A DNA stretch of 64,000 nucleotides from Proteles cristata cristata (lineage: Eukaryota; Chordata; Mammalia; Carnivora; Hyaenidae): positions 1,240,001 to 1,304,000 of the forward strand of contig JAESUZ010000753.1 in the NCBI GenBank assembly GCA_017311185.1, read 5' to 3'. The notes below the pieces were generated by a model, which saw nothing but the letters and a program-made list of their open reading frames with translations, was not told the DNA's origin and did not search any database. The translations under genes and the position numbers were made by a program. The first letter of the stretch is position 1, and each line of letters starts with the position of its first letter. This document shows, one piece after another, positions 1-11,492 of this stretch.

Positions 1-104
1 CAGACAGAGATAGTGTAAACATTGTAACCTCTTTCTGTACATACATTTTGTAAGAATAAACTAGTAAGAAGTATTTCAGGATTATTGATACTTGTTTTTT
101 TTTT

Positions 105-332
105 TTGAGAAATATATATCATGCTACAGGAAATCAAAAGAAAGCCGGAGTAGCAATACTTATATCAGACAAACTGGACTTTAAAATAAAGACAATCACA
201 AGAGATGAAGAAGGGCACTACATAATAATACAGGGTCCATCCATCAGGAAGAACTAACAATCATAAATGTCTACGCACCGAATATGGGAGCACCTAAATA
301 TCTAAAACAATTAATCACAAACAGAAACTAGC
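105..332 (+). mobile_element. Old L1 (L1M-type) internal fragment
   Basis: It reads like the L1 block with 'aaagccggagtagcaatactta', 'agacaaactggactttaaaa' and 'gggcactacataataataca', close to the sequence at 63215-63340 in this window. Both ends are lost and no target duplication is seen. Confidence 0.7.
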
Positions 333-565
333 TTCTAGATTTTCATTCTTTTTCAAAGGAGGTTTTGTTATCCATTTTACAGGTGAGAGCACTGAGACTC
401 AAAGAAGTTAAATAACCTTCCTAAAATTAGACAGTACATGATAAAACCAGATTTTAAACCAAGATCTAATTCCAAAACTTGTTTGCTCTCTAATACACAG
501 GCTCAGATTTATTCAAAAGAATATACATTTTAGCCAGATCGACTTTTAAAACAACAATCTAAGTT

Positions 566-791
566 AAAAAAAATTTTTTTTCATGTTTATTTTTGAAAGA
601 GAGAGACAGAGACAGAGGGTGAGCAGTGGAGGGGGAGTGAGAGAGGTAGACACAGTACTGGAAACGGGCTCCAGACTCCCAGCTGTCAGCACACAACCCA
701 ACACGGGACTCAAACTCACGAACTGTGAAACCATGACCTGAGCTGAAGTTGGAGGCTTAACTGACTGAGCCACCCAAGAGCACCAAAATAG
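566..791 (-). mobile_element. Feliform tRNA-Lys SINE
   Basis: Nearly full length, with the A-tail on the left as a poly-T run. The target duplication caatctaagtt is at 555-565 and 792-802. The body is moderately diverged. Confidence 0.9.
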
Positions 792-1038
792 CAATCTAAG
801 TTTTAAAGGGAATATTATATTAGTAAATTGTTTTTTCGATGGAAACAAATGCTGCTTTTATTTTCTCTAATTTTTTTTTCAAAGAAGTAATATGTACATC
901 TGTCATAATGTCATAGGCTCTCCCAAATTATTCAAGTTCATGCAGTCTTCTGCTATCATCCTAATCTGCTATCATACTTATAATCTTTGTATCTCTTGTA
1001 TCAAATAAACATGAGAATTAAAAAAAAAAAAACGTGAA

Positions 1039-1239
1039 GGGCACCTAGGTGGCTCAATTGGTTGAACATTTGTTCTTAGTTTGGGCTCAGGTCATGATCT
1101 CACAGTCATGAGACAGAGCCCTGAGTTGGGCTCTGTGCTGGATGTGGAGCCTGCTTAAGATTACCTTTCTCCCTCTCTCTCTGCCCCTCACCTGCTTGCA
1201 TGCATTCTCTCTGTCTCTCTCAAAACCAAAACAAAACAA
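1039..1239 (+). mobile_element. Older carnivore SINE (CAN type)
   Basis: The middle reads ccctgagttgggctctgtgc followed by tggatgtggagcctgctta, the older subfamily body. It is flanked by aacatgagaatta (1008-1020) and aacatgggaatta (1240-1252). Confidence 0.88.
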
Positions 1240-1252
1240 AACATGGGAATTA

Positions 1253-2916
1253 TGTTAATTTTGCCCTCTACATCTGTATTATCTGAAGACAAAATGGGAC
1301 CATACTGCCTTTTGTATAATATACAATATATGAAAATGGCAAATGTGAAATGTTTAAATTAAGAATTTATAAAATTAGAATTACTTGTATTTCAAGGAAA
1401 TGGTATTTTATTTCTGAAGTAATCATTACTTTTAAAAGGTAGCAAACATTTAAGTAGTTCCAGGAAGCAGTTTGACACAAGCATTCAGGTTAATCATAAC
1501 TTATTAAAGGAAAATAGACAAGGTTTGGAGTATAGAGTACAGCCATGCTCTTCCAAAAACAAAGTCAAAAACAAAAACAAGCCTGTAAAGCTACTCCCAG
1601 TTCCTGCCATTTTTAATATGACATTTACTATCGCTGTGAGATAGCAAGTATATCTTCCAAGAAAGTCATGTAATTTCCGTATATTGCTTTTCTTCCCAAA
1701 ACAACATCCCATGCTGTCAGGGGCAACTGTTCTCAGCAGCATGTTTCTGCCCTTACAGACTGAGGCTGAAGTGCCGGGAGCAGGTCCCAGTGCATCTGGG
1801 ACCAGATTCAGGCAGACGCCTTCTTCTGGACCCTGGTTCTGCTCCACTGGCTCTCCCCTGCTCACATCTATCCCAAGCAGTGGGTACACAGCATTTGTTT
1901 TCACACTTCACCTCCAGCCCTGTGCAGAATTCCAGCAGTGAGCTTGGCTGCCTGACACTTCTTCCCAGAAGTCGCTGAAAGTGATTAAGCCTCAATCTCA
2001 AAGCTGAAAGGGAGCAAATTCTACCTTCCAGCCTCTAACAAATCCAATTCTCCACGTGTCTCACAAACTCCCAGGCAGCCTCACAGCCTTACAGGCTCTC
2101 TCAAAGTAAACTTTCACAACAAGCAGAAGAAATTGCAAACAGACCGGGGAGAATTTGGATGACAATTTATTTTCTAACTTCATATCTGATAACTGTAAAT
2201 AATCTAGTGTATCCTAGAGAATGAGCTTTCAAAACTTCAAAGATGGATCAAGATTGTCAGAAGGGACAATGGAACAGGGTAGACATACTGAATGACATTC
2301 CTCCTCTTGGTTATTCTCCCATTTACTACAGTCTCTTGTACCAAATGCCATGGATTCTGGAAGGAAAGGAGTATTTTTACCTCATTTGTGTAAGGTGTGA
2401 GATACCAGACTCCACCCCTGGCCCAGTGCAGGTTAGCAGTGTGGGGCCAGTCCAGGCTCCAAGACCCTACCTCCCAGCTGGGCATTGCTTCAGGACAGCC
2501 CAGTACCTCAGTAACCACTCAAGTACCTTTGGGGTTATTTTGGCTGTCCATCGCTATCCTGAAGTTAACACGGACTGCCATGCTTTGTTCTACAACTCCT
2601 TTCTAAAGCCTTCCTTTACTAGTTCTGCTTTTTATCCTTTTTTTCTTTTAATCCTCTTTTCATTGGCTGCTAATTTCCATCCCATAGTGAACAAGAGAGG
2701 TTGTGGGCATGGAAAGATTATAAACATCCACACTCTCTTTCCATTCACATGTCTTCACATGGTTGAGTGGCTTCTCTCTTGCAGTCAGAAGAGAGAAGCA
2801 TAAGTCAGTCTGCTTATGCTCTGATTCATGATAATGTGCTTTTATTCCTACTGAAAGTTCTCATGACCCAGAGCCCTTCTTGGCATTATTTAGAGCCTTC
2901 CAAGAACATATTTATC
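1253..2916. other. Unique intronic stretch, no recognised feature
   Basis: About 1.7 kb without a recognisable repeat. A 186-codon open frame at 2243-2803 (+) has no splice signals, no domain and a hydrophobic, low-bias composition, and looks like chance. Confidence 0.4.
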
Positions 2917-2929
2917 TGAATTGCTTTTT

Positions 2930-3149
2930 AATGTTTATTTAGTAAATAAATAATAAATAACCCCTCCCCTACTTGTGAGAGAGAGCACAAGTAGGGGAGG
3001 GGCAGAAAGTGAGAGAGACAGAGAATCCCAGGCAAGCTCCACACTGTCAGCATGGAGCACTCTGTGGGGCTTAAACTCATGAACTATGAGATCATGACCT
3101 GAGCCGAAACCAACAGTTGGATGCTAAACTGACTGAACCATTCTGGTGC
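2930..3149 (-). mobile_element. Feliform SINE with a hairpin in its tail region
   Basis: The body runs from about 2961 to the box at 3130-3149. The flanks tgaattgcttttt (2917-2929) and tgaattacttttt (3156-3168) are the imperfect target duplication. The usual poly-A/pyrimidine junction is replaced by an inverted copy of the neighbouring SINE bases (see the repeat at 2961-3002). Confidence 0.85.
2961..3002. repeat. Perfect 17-bp inverted repeat with 8-nt spacer
   Basis: The left arm cccctcccctacttgtg (2961-2977) is exactly complementary to cacaagtaggggagggg (2986-3002). The spacer is agagagag. The right arm is ordinary SINE sequence; the left arm replaces the normal SINE tail. Confidence 0.95.
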
Positions 3150-3166
3150 CTCTATGTGAATTACTT

Positions 3167-3383
3167 TTTTTTTTTATGTTTTTTATTTATTTCTAGGAGA
3201 GAGAGAGAGAGACAGTGTAAGCAGGGGAGGGTCAGAGAGAGAGGAAGTCACAGACTGAAACAGGCTTCAGGCTCTGAGCCGGCAGTCAGCACAGAGCCCG
3301 ACGCGGGGCCCGAACCCACGAACCGCGAGATCATGACCTAAGCGAAAGTCGGACGCTTAACCGACTAAGCCACCCAGGCGCCC
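3167..3383 (-). mobile_element. Young-subfamily feliform SINE
   Basis: It carries the diagnostic 'ctaggaga' tail junction and 'gccggcagtcagcac' middle. A perfect 17-bp duplication, ctctatgtgaattactt, lies at 3150-3166 and 3384-3400, and includes the very edge of the SINE before it. Confidence 0.95.
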
Positions 3384-3719
3384 CTCTATGTGAATTACTT
3401 GAAAGCAACAGTCTTAGCTTGACTGGAGCTGGTTTTCTAGTCTGTCTAGACAAGCAAGACAGGTAGGGGCCCAACCTTACAATAATCCCCAAAGCCTAGA
3501 GACCTCTAGATGGAAAGAATATTTTATAGTCCTGGGGTAGTGTTTGGAAACAGAGCTCCAAAGGAGGTAACAAAAGCAACAGGTTTGGGAATCAATTTGA
3601 TGGCACTTTTAGGCCTGCTAGAAAGTCCCTTCCTGTCTGGAGTCTCCTGATATGGTTTATTTTATTCTCACTGTTGCCTACCCCTCAGACACTTGAGAAT
3701 CTTCTCTAAAGCGTGGCTG

Positions 3720-3905
3720 CAAAGAATATAGGCTTCTAAGTGGTGGTAGTTCTGTCACCACCTGCATGACATTGGAGCAGCTTACCTTCTATTGGCATCA
3801 GTTTGCTTTTCTATAAAATAAAAATAACTCCTCTTCCACAAGGTTTTTAGGAGCATATTAAAAGATACTTTGTGTGAGGAGCGTAGCATTTAATAAATGG
3901 TTGAT
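3720..3905 (+). repeat. MIR (core-SINE) relic
   Basis: Diverged match to the MIR order: caccacctgcatgacattgg, then cagtttgcttttctataaaa, then a terminal 'gcatttaataaatgg'. Confidence 0.65.
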
Positions 3906-5438
3906 GCATGAAAGCCCCCATCATTTCACTGCTCCATATTTTGCATACAATCTAGAGTAACAGAGGGAAAATTTTTCAGTTATCAAGTTCTGGTACTCAG
4001 TAACACTCCTTGGGGAGATTGATTTTGGGAGAAGGAAGAAAGATCAAAATTCTGTGATTGAATTAGTCATACCCAGGCTGCTTGACCCTGTCAGAAATGA
4101 CCTGGGGAAGGGACATGTACACTCCTTCAAGAAAGTATGCCCTCATTTGAACCTTCGGATTTCTCACATCTGCTTTCGATTTCATTTACTGTCCCTCCTA
4201 ATCCTTACTGATGCAGCAAGCACTGTTAGCACTTGCTTATCTTTGATAAATCACAAATAATAACCCACTCTCTTTCATACATTTTTAGCAACTGACACCA
4301 GATCTTGAATTCTTCCAGTAGATTTTTTTAAAAATATGTTTCCTTTGAAATTGTGCAGTGAATTTTGGAAAAGTGCCTTAAAAAATTCTAAGAGCAAAAA
4401 TGGCACAACATAGAGAGAAATGCATGTCATTTCCTCTTTCATAGTAACAGTGGTGAAAATGCAGAGACTTAGCCCGATCAATTGTGATAATGCTTCTTGT
4501 ATGAGCACTTAAAATAAAAACCTAAAATAAAACACACCAAACTTTAGACATCAAGAGATTCCCCATTCCTTTTCTGCCATTTTCTTCATGGAAAAAAAAT
4601 GATTATCAAATATCAGAGTTCTGGGGAGTAAAAACAAAAGAAAATCTTTAACAAAATTGGGCTTGTGATAAAATCTCCCCAATTACTATTCGGAAATAGA
4701 AGTATGACATTTTTAATACATTTAACTTACTAATGTCAAAACACCAATGTTTTAGAATGAGTTTCTGATCCCCTTTCTCTCTTTGAACCCCCCAAATATC
4801 TGTCAAATCTCTGTGTATATAAAGACTAGGATTTACTCATGCAAGAAGGGTAAAAGGAACTTTGGGAAGGCTTCTTACTACCTGAATGGAACTTAGATAA
4901 AAATCTTTAGCCACAATTTTCAAATATGCTTACATTCCTTTTTGTAAATACAATGTAAATAGTTAGATATAGTGTGTGTACCTATAAGATGAAAGCATCT
5001 TGTATGTGATTGAGTGCCCAATTTTTGTTCTTAGAATTTTGGCATGAGCACTTACCAGTGAAGAATGCCACATAAAAACCAATTTAGGGCTGTCCTGTAT
5101 TCTATTGTAGGGATCTAATTTGCTTGGCCATATTTTTATTCTTTGATGTTTAGTTTTCTAAGTTGTTACCATTATAAAGATATAACAAGCCCGTTTGTTT
5201 ATTCATGTCCACACTTTTAATTATGTTTTCAGAATTGGTTCCAGATAATAAAATTTCTGGTTCTTTCGTGAGAAGAATTCTGTCTTAATGGCTAGTATGA
5301 TATTAACCTAACATATAGTGACAAGTAATATTTGTTGAGTTAAAGAGTGAATAAATTAATAAATGCATGATTGAATCCTTGGATCATTATTTAAGATTTG
5401 TGTACTTTCCAGAGTAAATCGTAAATGCTTCTGATGAA
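3906..5438. other. AT-rich unique stretch, nothing recognised
   Basis: About 1.5 kb. The short open frames at 4054-4260 (+) and 4275-4508 (-) have no supporting signals. No repeat, exon or RNA gene is seen. Confidence 0.4.
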
Positions 5439-5461
5439 GCAAATATATTCTTTATTTTAAA

Positions 5462-5674
5462 CACATTTAAAAGCTTATTTATTTATTTTGAGAAAGAGAG
5501 TGAGAGCACACAAAAGCAGGGGAGGAGCAGGGAGAAAAAGAGAGAGAGAATCCCAAGCAGGCTCCATGCTGTTAGCACAGAGCCTGTTATGGGGCTCAAT
5601 CCCACAACCCAAGATCATGACCTGAGCCGAAGTCAAGAGCTGGATGCTCAACTGACTAAGCCACCCAGGTGCCT
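5462..5674 (-). mobile_element. Feliform SINE, first of a stacked pair
   Basis: Flanked by aaatatattctttattttaa (5441-5460) and aaatatattctgtatttt (from 5676), a long target duplication with one mismatch. Confidence 0.92.
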
Positions 5675-5696
5675 CAAATATATTCTGTATTTTAAA

Positions 5697-5911
5697 TTTT
5701 TTTAACATTTATTTATTTTTGAGACAGAGAGAGACAGAGCACGAGGTGGGGAGGGGCAGAGAGAGAGAGAGAGGGAGACACAGAATCTGAAACAGGCTCC
5801 AGGCTCTGAGCTGTCAGCACAGAGCCCAACGCAGGGCTCGAACCCACAGACTGCGAGATCATGACCTGAGCTGAAGTCAGCCGCTTAACCTACTGAGCCA
5901 GCCAGGTGCCC
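5697..5911 (-). mobile_element. Feliform SINE, second of a stacked pair
   Basis: Same orientation as its neighbour. Its duplication is tatattctgtattttaaa (5679-5696) and tatattctctattttaaa (5913-5930), so it used the right-hand copy of the first SINE's own target site. Confidence 0.92.
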
Positions 5912-5941
5912 CTATATTCTCTATTTTAAAAGTAACTTCTC

Positions 5942-6111
5942 TGAGGCACCTGAGTGGCTCAGTTGGTTGAGCAACTGACTTTGGCTCTAGTCATGATCTC
6001 GTGGTTCATGAGTTCAAACCCCTTATTGGGCTCACTGCTGTCAGCACAGAGCCCACTTCAAATCCCCTGTCCCCCTGTCTCTCTGACCCTCCCCCATTTG
6101 CACTCTCTCAA
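5942..6111 (+). mobile_element. Feliform SINE, internally shortened
   Basis: It starts at gaggcacctgagtggctcag and ends at an A-tail that runs into the target of the next SINE. The middle is shorter than in its neighbours ('gggctcactgctgtcagcac'). Confidence 0.88.
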
Positions 6112-6127
6112 AAATAAAGTAACATTT

Positions 6128-6348
6128 GGGTCGCCTGGGTGGCTTAGTCGGTTAAGCGTCCGACTTTCGCTTAGGTCATGATCTCGCGGTTCATGGGTTC
6201 GAGCCCCGCGTCGGGCTCTGTGCTGACTGCCAGCTCATAGCCTGGAGCCTATTCCAGAGTCTGCATCTCCCTCTCTCTCTGACCCTCCCCTGTTCACGCT
6301 GTCTCTCTCTCTCCGAGAAATAAATAAAAATATTTAAAAAAAATAAAT
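6128..6348 (+). mobile_element. Young-subfamily feliform SINE
   Basis: Middle 'ctgactgccagctc', tail 'gagaaataaataaa'. The duplication aaataaagtaacattt (6112-6127 and 6349-6364) lies in the A-tail of the preceding SINE. Confidence 0.94.
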
Positions 6349-6973
6349 AAATAAAGTAACATTTAAAAAACAAAAGTAATTTCTAAATCTTAAATATTAC
6401 ACTGTAATATTTCATTTTAAAAGATTTTAAAGTATTATTTTTAAAAGTCTATTTTAAAATATTATTCTAAATAACATAAAAATTGCTCAAGAAAAAAAGA
6501 TATATGCCTTTCAGCCCATAAAATACATATATTGGGTAAATGCACCATTCCTGAGATTTCCATTTAGAACACTGTCATTTTCCAACTGAATGAATTGTAA
6601 CTTGGAGTCTATAAACACATCTTAGATAAGATTGGTATCTCAACTTTACCATAACATGAGCCTAAAATATGGACTGTGGTTTTAGCATCTTGCTTGCTAC
6701 CATTCTCAGTACTCTTTCATAATAATTCAAAGTGGGTATTCAAATCTCTTAAAATCCAGACTACTATAGGAATGCTATGGGGGCTTATCCTTGAACTGTT
6801 CCCAAATTTGTTTTCTTAGCCAAACAAAATGCCTTCTGGCTTGCTTTAATTTTCTCTTTCACTGTGCTTAATAATAAAGCAACCAATTAATTCTCCAAGT
6901 AGTTACCATGAAATCCTTACAAATAAGAATTTCCTTTTGGGTTAAGTTCTCCATTCCTTGTGACAATTAAGGC

Positions 6974-6974
6974 T

Positions 6975-7028
<54 letters not shown>
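6974..7028 (+). repeat. (GT)n microsatellite
   Basis: About 27 GT units with a single 'at' interruption near the left end. It produces spurious Val/Cys and Thr/His open frames. Confidence 0.97.
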
Positions 7029-7030
<2 letters not shown>

Positions 7031-7182
7031 AAAAACAAAAACAAAAACAAGCAAAGGAAGCCAAAAGGTCAGCTTTAGCAATGTCCCTTCCATCTGTACT
7101 TTATTGCTGAAACGCATTTTCTATAACGGCAGATTTGTCTTAAGGAAATAATATATAATAGAGGTTTAAAAGTTGTCATTGA

Positions 7183-7399
7183 GGGGTACTTGGGTGGCTC
7201 AGTCAGTTGAGCATCCGACTTCTGCTCAGGTCTGCCACAATTCGTGGTTTCGAGTCCCGCATCGGGCTCTGTGCTGACAACTAGGTCAGAGCCTGGAGCC
7301 TGTTTCACATTCTGTGTGTGTCTCTCTCTCTGACCCTCACCTGCTCACACTGTCTCTCTCTGACTCTCAAAAATAAATAAAAAAACATTAAAAATTTTT
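7183..7399 (+). mobile_element. Feliform SINE
   Basis: Target duplication aaagttgtcattga (7169-7182) and aaagttatcattga (7400-7413), one mismatch. Confidence 0.92.
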
Positions 7400-7544
7400 A
7401 AAGTTATCATTGAAAAAGCAGTTAATACATTATTTTACGTTCAGTAAATTTATCTGATTCCTCAATTTTGTAATATTAGTAAGTGCATTCTTCTCAAACT
7501 CATAAAATTAATCACTCTTCCTTTTGACCTGGGCCTTCTACGAT

Positions 7545-7965
7545 ATCAATAACAAGGTCACTATCTATTCTGTGCTTATTATGTGCCAGGCAATGGGCTA
7601 AGGGACTCATTTATCATCTCATTTAATCATGTCAATAACACTGTACTCATTTCATAGTTGAGGAAACCACGGGGCACCTGAGTGGCTCCGTCAGTTGAGA
7701 GTCCAACTCTTGATTTCAGCTCAGGTCATGATTCCAGGGTGGTGGGGTCCAGCCCTGAGTCAGGCTCCTTGCTGAACATGGAACCTCCTTGTGATTCTCT
7801 CTCTCTCCCTCTCTCTCTCTGCCCCTTTCTCCTGCTCAAGCTCTCTCTCTCTCTCTAAAATAAGTAAATAAATAAATAACATAGATGAGAAAGCTGAAAC
7901 TATAGAAACTTGAAAGTCTTTGTCCAAGATCACATAGCTAAAGAGAAGGGACAATGTGCTTCAAG
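7545..7965 (-). repeat. MIR relic split by a SINE
   Basis: The reverse-complement MIR reads 'cttattatgtgccaggcaat', 'ctcatttaatcatgtcaata' up to 7671 and resumes after the SINE with 'gtccaagatcacatagct'. Confidence 0.75.
7672..7880 (+). mobile_element. Older carnivore SINE inside a MIR
   Basis: The body carries 'cctgagtcaggctccttgct' and 'aacatggaacctccttgtga'. The duplication is weak (tagttgaggaaac / tagatgagaaagc). Confidence 0.85.
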
Positions 7966-8156
7966 CCAGGTCAAAACCATGTGCGCATGGTGCTGCCATG
8001 TAACACAGCAGTTCAGATCATTGACCTCAAGCAGGAATGCTGAAATAATTTCATCTGGTATGTGAAAATTGATCAATAGTCAACCTAAGTGTCGTGCCAA
8101 AGCAGGAGAGCAGTCTGAGCTCTGTCAGAAAGAGTGTTTTGACAGAAACACAGAAT

Positions 8157-8372
8157 GAGTGCCTGGGTGGCTCAATTGGTTAAACATCTGACTCTTTATT
8201 TCAGCTCAGGTTATGATCTCACGGTTTGTGAGTTCGAGCCCTGAGTTGGGCTCCACACTGACAGTGCAGAGCTTGCTTGGGGTTCTCGCGCTCTCTCTCT
8301 CTCCCCCTGTCTCTCTGCCCCTCCCCCACTCTCTTTCTCTCAAAAATAAATAAATAAATTTTAAAAAAAAAG
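8157..8372 (+). mobile_element. Feliform SINE
   Basis: Full length from gagtgcctgggtggctcaat to an A-tail of aaataaataaattttaaaa. No clear target duplication. Confidence 0.9.
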
Positions 8373-8849
8373 GGTGGGTTGGTTGCCTACTGGTGTCTGC
8401 TGTAAATTCAGGAAGAAGAGGTGACAGGTTGCATGCTGACTATCTGCCATCTCAGACCTAAGAGAACCTACTGGAACAAGTGGTAATAGGAGCTAATGGT
8501 ATTAGAGCTATACTTCACTGGAGTGCTGGTGCTCTGTGCCCCGTCTACATTCTTCTCGTGCTTTGTTCAATGTGAGAAGAAATTTTTCTTTCTACAGTCT
8601 CTGTAGGTCCCCAGTATTTTGATGGACTGAATTTTCAGGTGTTCCTCAGGGCTGCTTCCTCTGTTCCTGTCTAGAGATATGGTGCAGTAAATCATCAATA
8701 GAGCTGGGAAATTAGATCCCACTGGGTCAGCTTACTGCTGCACTAGCCACTTTTTCCCTCTGCCCACACAATAGAATGCAGCTATTTAGAGAGGCTATGG
8801 TAATTAAACAGATCCATATGGGAGATGGTGTCATGTAAGAAAGGGATCG

Positions 8850-9046
8850 TGGTTTGGAATTTGGAAGCCTGGGATTGACTCTCACTCTGCCCCTTGCTAC
8901 ATGTGTGACCTAATAACTTAACTTCTGCATCTTTGATTTCTCCTCTCTGGAAATGGATAAATCACGTTAATACCTATGTCACTAGTTGGCTGTGATACTC
9001 AAATGAGAGAATGTAGGTGCAAATGTATTATAAACTACCACGAGCC
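8850..9046 (+). repeat. MIR relic
   Basis: Reads 'gcctgggattgactctcact', 'tgtgacctaataacttaact' and 'tcaaatgagagaatgtaggt' in MIR order. Confidence 0.7.
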
Positions 9047-9092
9047 GAGTGTTTTAGTTATTAAAGACATGTGTAACAGCTGCTGGTCAATT

Positions 9093-9312
9093 TTTTTAAA
9101 AAAAATTTTTAACATTTAATTTTTGAGAGAGAGCTAGAGACAGAACACAGGTGGAGGAGGGGCAGAGAGAGGAGGAGACACAGAATCCAAAGCAGGCTCC
9201 AGGCTCTGAGCTGTCAGCACAGAGCCCAATGTGGGGCTTGAACTCACAGACCAAGAGATTGACAACCTGAGCCCAAGTTGGTGAACAACCCATTGAGCCA
9301 CCCAGGTGCCCC
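9093..9312 (-). mobile_element. Feliform SINE
   Basis: Target duplication agctgctggtcaatt (9078-9092) and agctactggtcaatt (9313-9327). Confidence 0.92.
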
Positions 9313-9327
9313 AGCTACTGGTCAATT

Positions 9328-10169
9328 CTATGAAATGTTTCACAGTTTCTTATGAAAAAAAAAACATTAAAGGTCATGCTTCAGTGTTTAATATGTTCGC
9401 TGCAGCCTCAGACTTCTGGTGCTTCATCAATGTTCAAAGAGAGTGCCACTGGTTTGGGTCACTTGAGACTCCTGTCACTGACCAAATATTAGGGAACATG
9501 ACAATAATATGATTTAGAGTCCTACAGCCACACAGTTCAGGCTCCATCCTTCACTCTTCATATTCAATACAAATCAAGAAGGAGGGCAAGTGAGTAGCTG
9601 GAGACAGGCTCTGATGGTGCTCCCTTACTAGCAACTGGGGAAGGGAGCCTATCATGTCTGTAGCTGATGCAAAACCAAGATAAAAGGCGGAAACTACTGG
9701 CATTCACTCAATGCCAGAAAATAATCTTGTCTTAGTTTTATTATTATTATTATTACTGACTTGATCAATGGTGCATGTAGCCATTTCTATGGGTTTTCTC
9801 TTTGATTTTTTTTCCTTTTTGATTTTCAGGAAGAACCATGGGCGTTTTGGTGGTGTTGTTACTAGAAAGGTTGTACGATGCCAGTGAAAGTAAAAGGGAT
9901 ATGGATAAAATAAGAAATACACAGAAGTTTCACTTCCATTAAGTGAACATTAAATAACACTGCTCTGTAGTAAAGCTGAAATAAACAGAGCCCTCTACTT
10001 GAGTGTTCAGTGTAATGTGACAACTGCTCGCTCCAGAGGTATGAAGGGTGTCCCCTCCCTATCTTCTGTGGGCTTTGTTTATCCTCTCAGACTTCGTGAT
10101 GTCATTCTTGGTTTCTCTTTTCCTCCATCTCTCTTCTCCTCGTACCCCCTGTGAGAGCTCAAAATGAAC
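9328..10169. other. Unique intronic stretch
   Basis: Only a short (ATT)n run at 9738-9753 stands out. No exon or transposon is recognised. Confidence 0.4.
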
Positions 10170-10930
10170 AAACCAGACTCCCTGAAAGTGGGATTCTTTC
10201 TACCTGGGTGTCCCATGAACAATTAAACACAACCTGTCTAAGACTGAATTTACAATTTCTACCCTTCCTAAACTGACTTTTTCCCTACATTCCTTACATC
10301 ACAAAATATCCATACCATCTCTTGAGGAGCTCAATGGCATAAACTTTAGTCATTTTGACTACCCTCTCTCACATATCCCCATGTTCAATCGGTGCCCAAA
10401 TTCTTATCTTCCTAACTTATAGAGATCTCCTCAGGTTGGCCCGTCCTGTTGCTACAGTTTTCAGATAGCACACCCTCCCTGCCATTTCTTCTTAATGGCA
10501 CTGCTATAGTAACTCACTGCTTTCCTTTTTTCTTGTCTAGTTCCTTCTAGACAATATCTCCATTCTTCATGTGTGATATGTGTGATCACATCACTCAAAT
10601 GCATGAAGTCCTTCATTGCTTCTCTGTTACCTCTTGAATAACATGAGGATTCCTTAACATAAATGTAGGGCTGTTCTATTGTGTTTCTTTCTGATTCTAC
10701 TGAAATACTAATGGTTATAAGTAAAGGATACACAGAGGAATTTCATACCATTCTACTTTTGTAAAAGGTGTCACTTTGCATACCTCTAACCCTTGGAGAA
10801 TTCCTTCTCATCCTTTAAGACTTAACTTGAATGTCATAATCTTTATGAAATCTTCCTCCTTTGTGTTCCTATAGCAACTTGTAAATACCTCCTTGATAGC
10901 ACTTATGCTGTTTCATGATGTTCTTTTTCT
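10170..10930 (+). repeat. L2 3' region
   Basis: It follows L2 order: 'aagactgaatttacaatttc', 'gtgatcacatcactcaaatg', 'ctcatcctttaagacttaac' and 'tgaatgtcataatctttatg'. Heavily diverged, hence broad edges. Confidence 0.65.
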
Positions 10931-11014
10931 GGAAACCATGAAATAATTTTAATCAATACAACCAAAGAAAGAAACAGAATTTCAAGACAGGTCGATAGAA
11001 GTTACCCAAACTGA

Positions 11015-11128
11015 TGGGACACCGGATTAGCTCAGTTGGAAGAGCATTCGACTCTTGATTTCAAAGTCATGAATTTGAGCCCCATGTTGGGTGTAGAGAT
11101 TACTTATAAATAAATAAACTTAAAAAAA
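11015..11128 (+). mobile_element. Short tRNA-like SINE monomer
   Basis: A 114-bp element closest of all here to a tRNA-Lys gene. It has an A-box-like tagctcagttggaagagcat, an anticodon-arm-like gactcttgatttcaaa and a B-box-like gaatttgagcc, then 'gtgtagagattactta' and an A-tail. A perfect 13-bp duplication, ttacccaaactga, lies at 11002-11014 and 11129-11141. It is not a functional tRNA: the acceptor stem does not pair. Confidence 0.9.
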
Positions 11129-11280
11129 TTACCCAAACTGAAACACAGGGAAAAAGTGAAATAGAAAAGCAAAACCAAAATTGAGCACACTAAATGATCT
11201 AACATATTTGAATCCGGAATAGGGGAGAGAGAAAAATGGCAGAATTTAAGATTAATTTAAATTTAAGAAACAGTTTTCTT

Positions 11281-11492
11281 GGGGCGCCTGGGTGGCTCAG
11301 TCAGTTAAGCATCTAGCTCTTGATTTTGGCTCAGGTCATGATCTCATGTTCGTGAGATGGAGCCCCATATCGGGCTCTGCAATGACAGCATGGAACCTGC
11401 TTGGGATTCTTTATCTACCTCTCCCATGCTAGCCCACATGCATTCTCTCTCTCTCTCTCTCACTCTCTCAAAATAAATAAACTTGAAAAAAA
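11281..11492 (+). mobile_element. Feliform SINE inside L1M
   Basis: Starts with the intact ggggcgcctgggtggctcag and ends in aaataaataaacttgaaaaa. The body is of the older type ('gatggagccccatatcgggc'). Confidence 0.9.

Noticed and set aside
2243..2803. 186-codon plus-strand open frame, one of the longest in the window
   Set aside because: No splice sites, domain or codon bias; a shorter overlapping frame exists at 2397-2606. Probably chance in a low-stop region.
6960..7151. Cys/Val-repeat and Thr/His-repeat open frames (also at 21442-21669 and 58577-58786)
   Set aside because: Translations of GT/CA microsatellites.
11015..11128. Candidate tRNA gene
   Set aside because: The A-box and B-box are present, but the acceptor stem is not paired, an A-tail follows, and a 13-bp target duplication shows it is a SINE.
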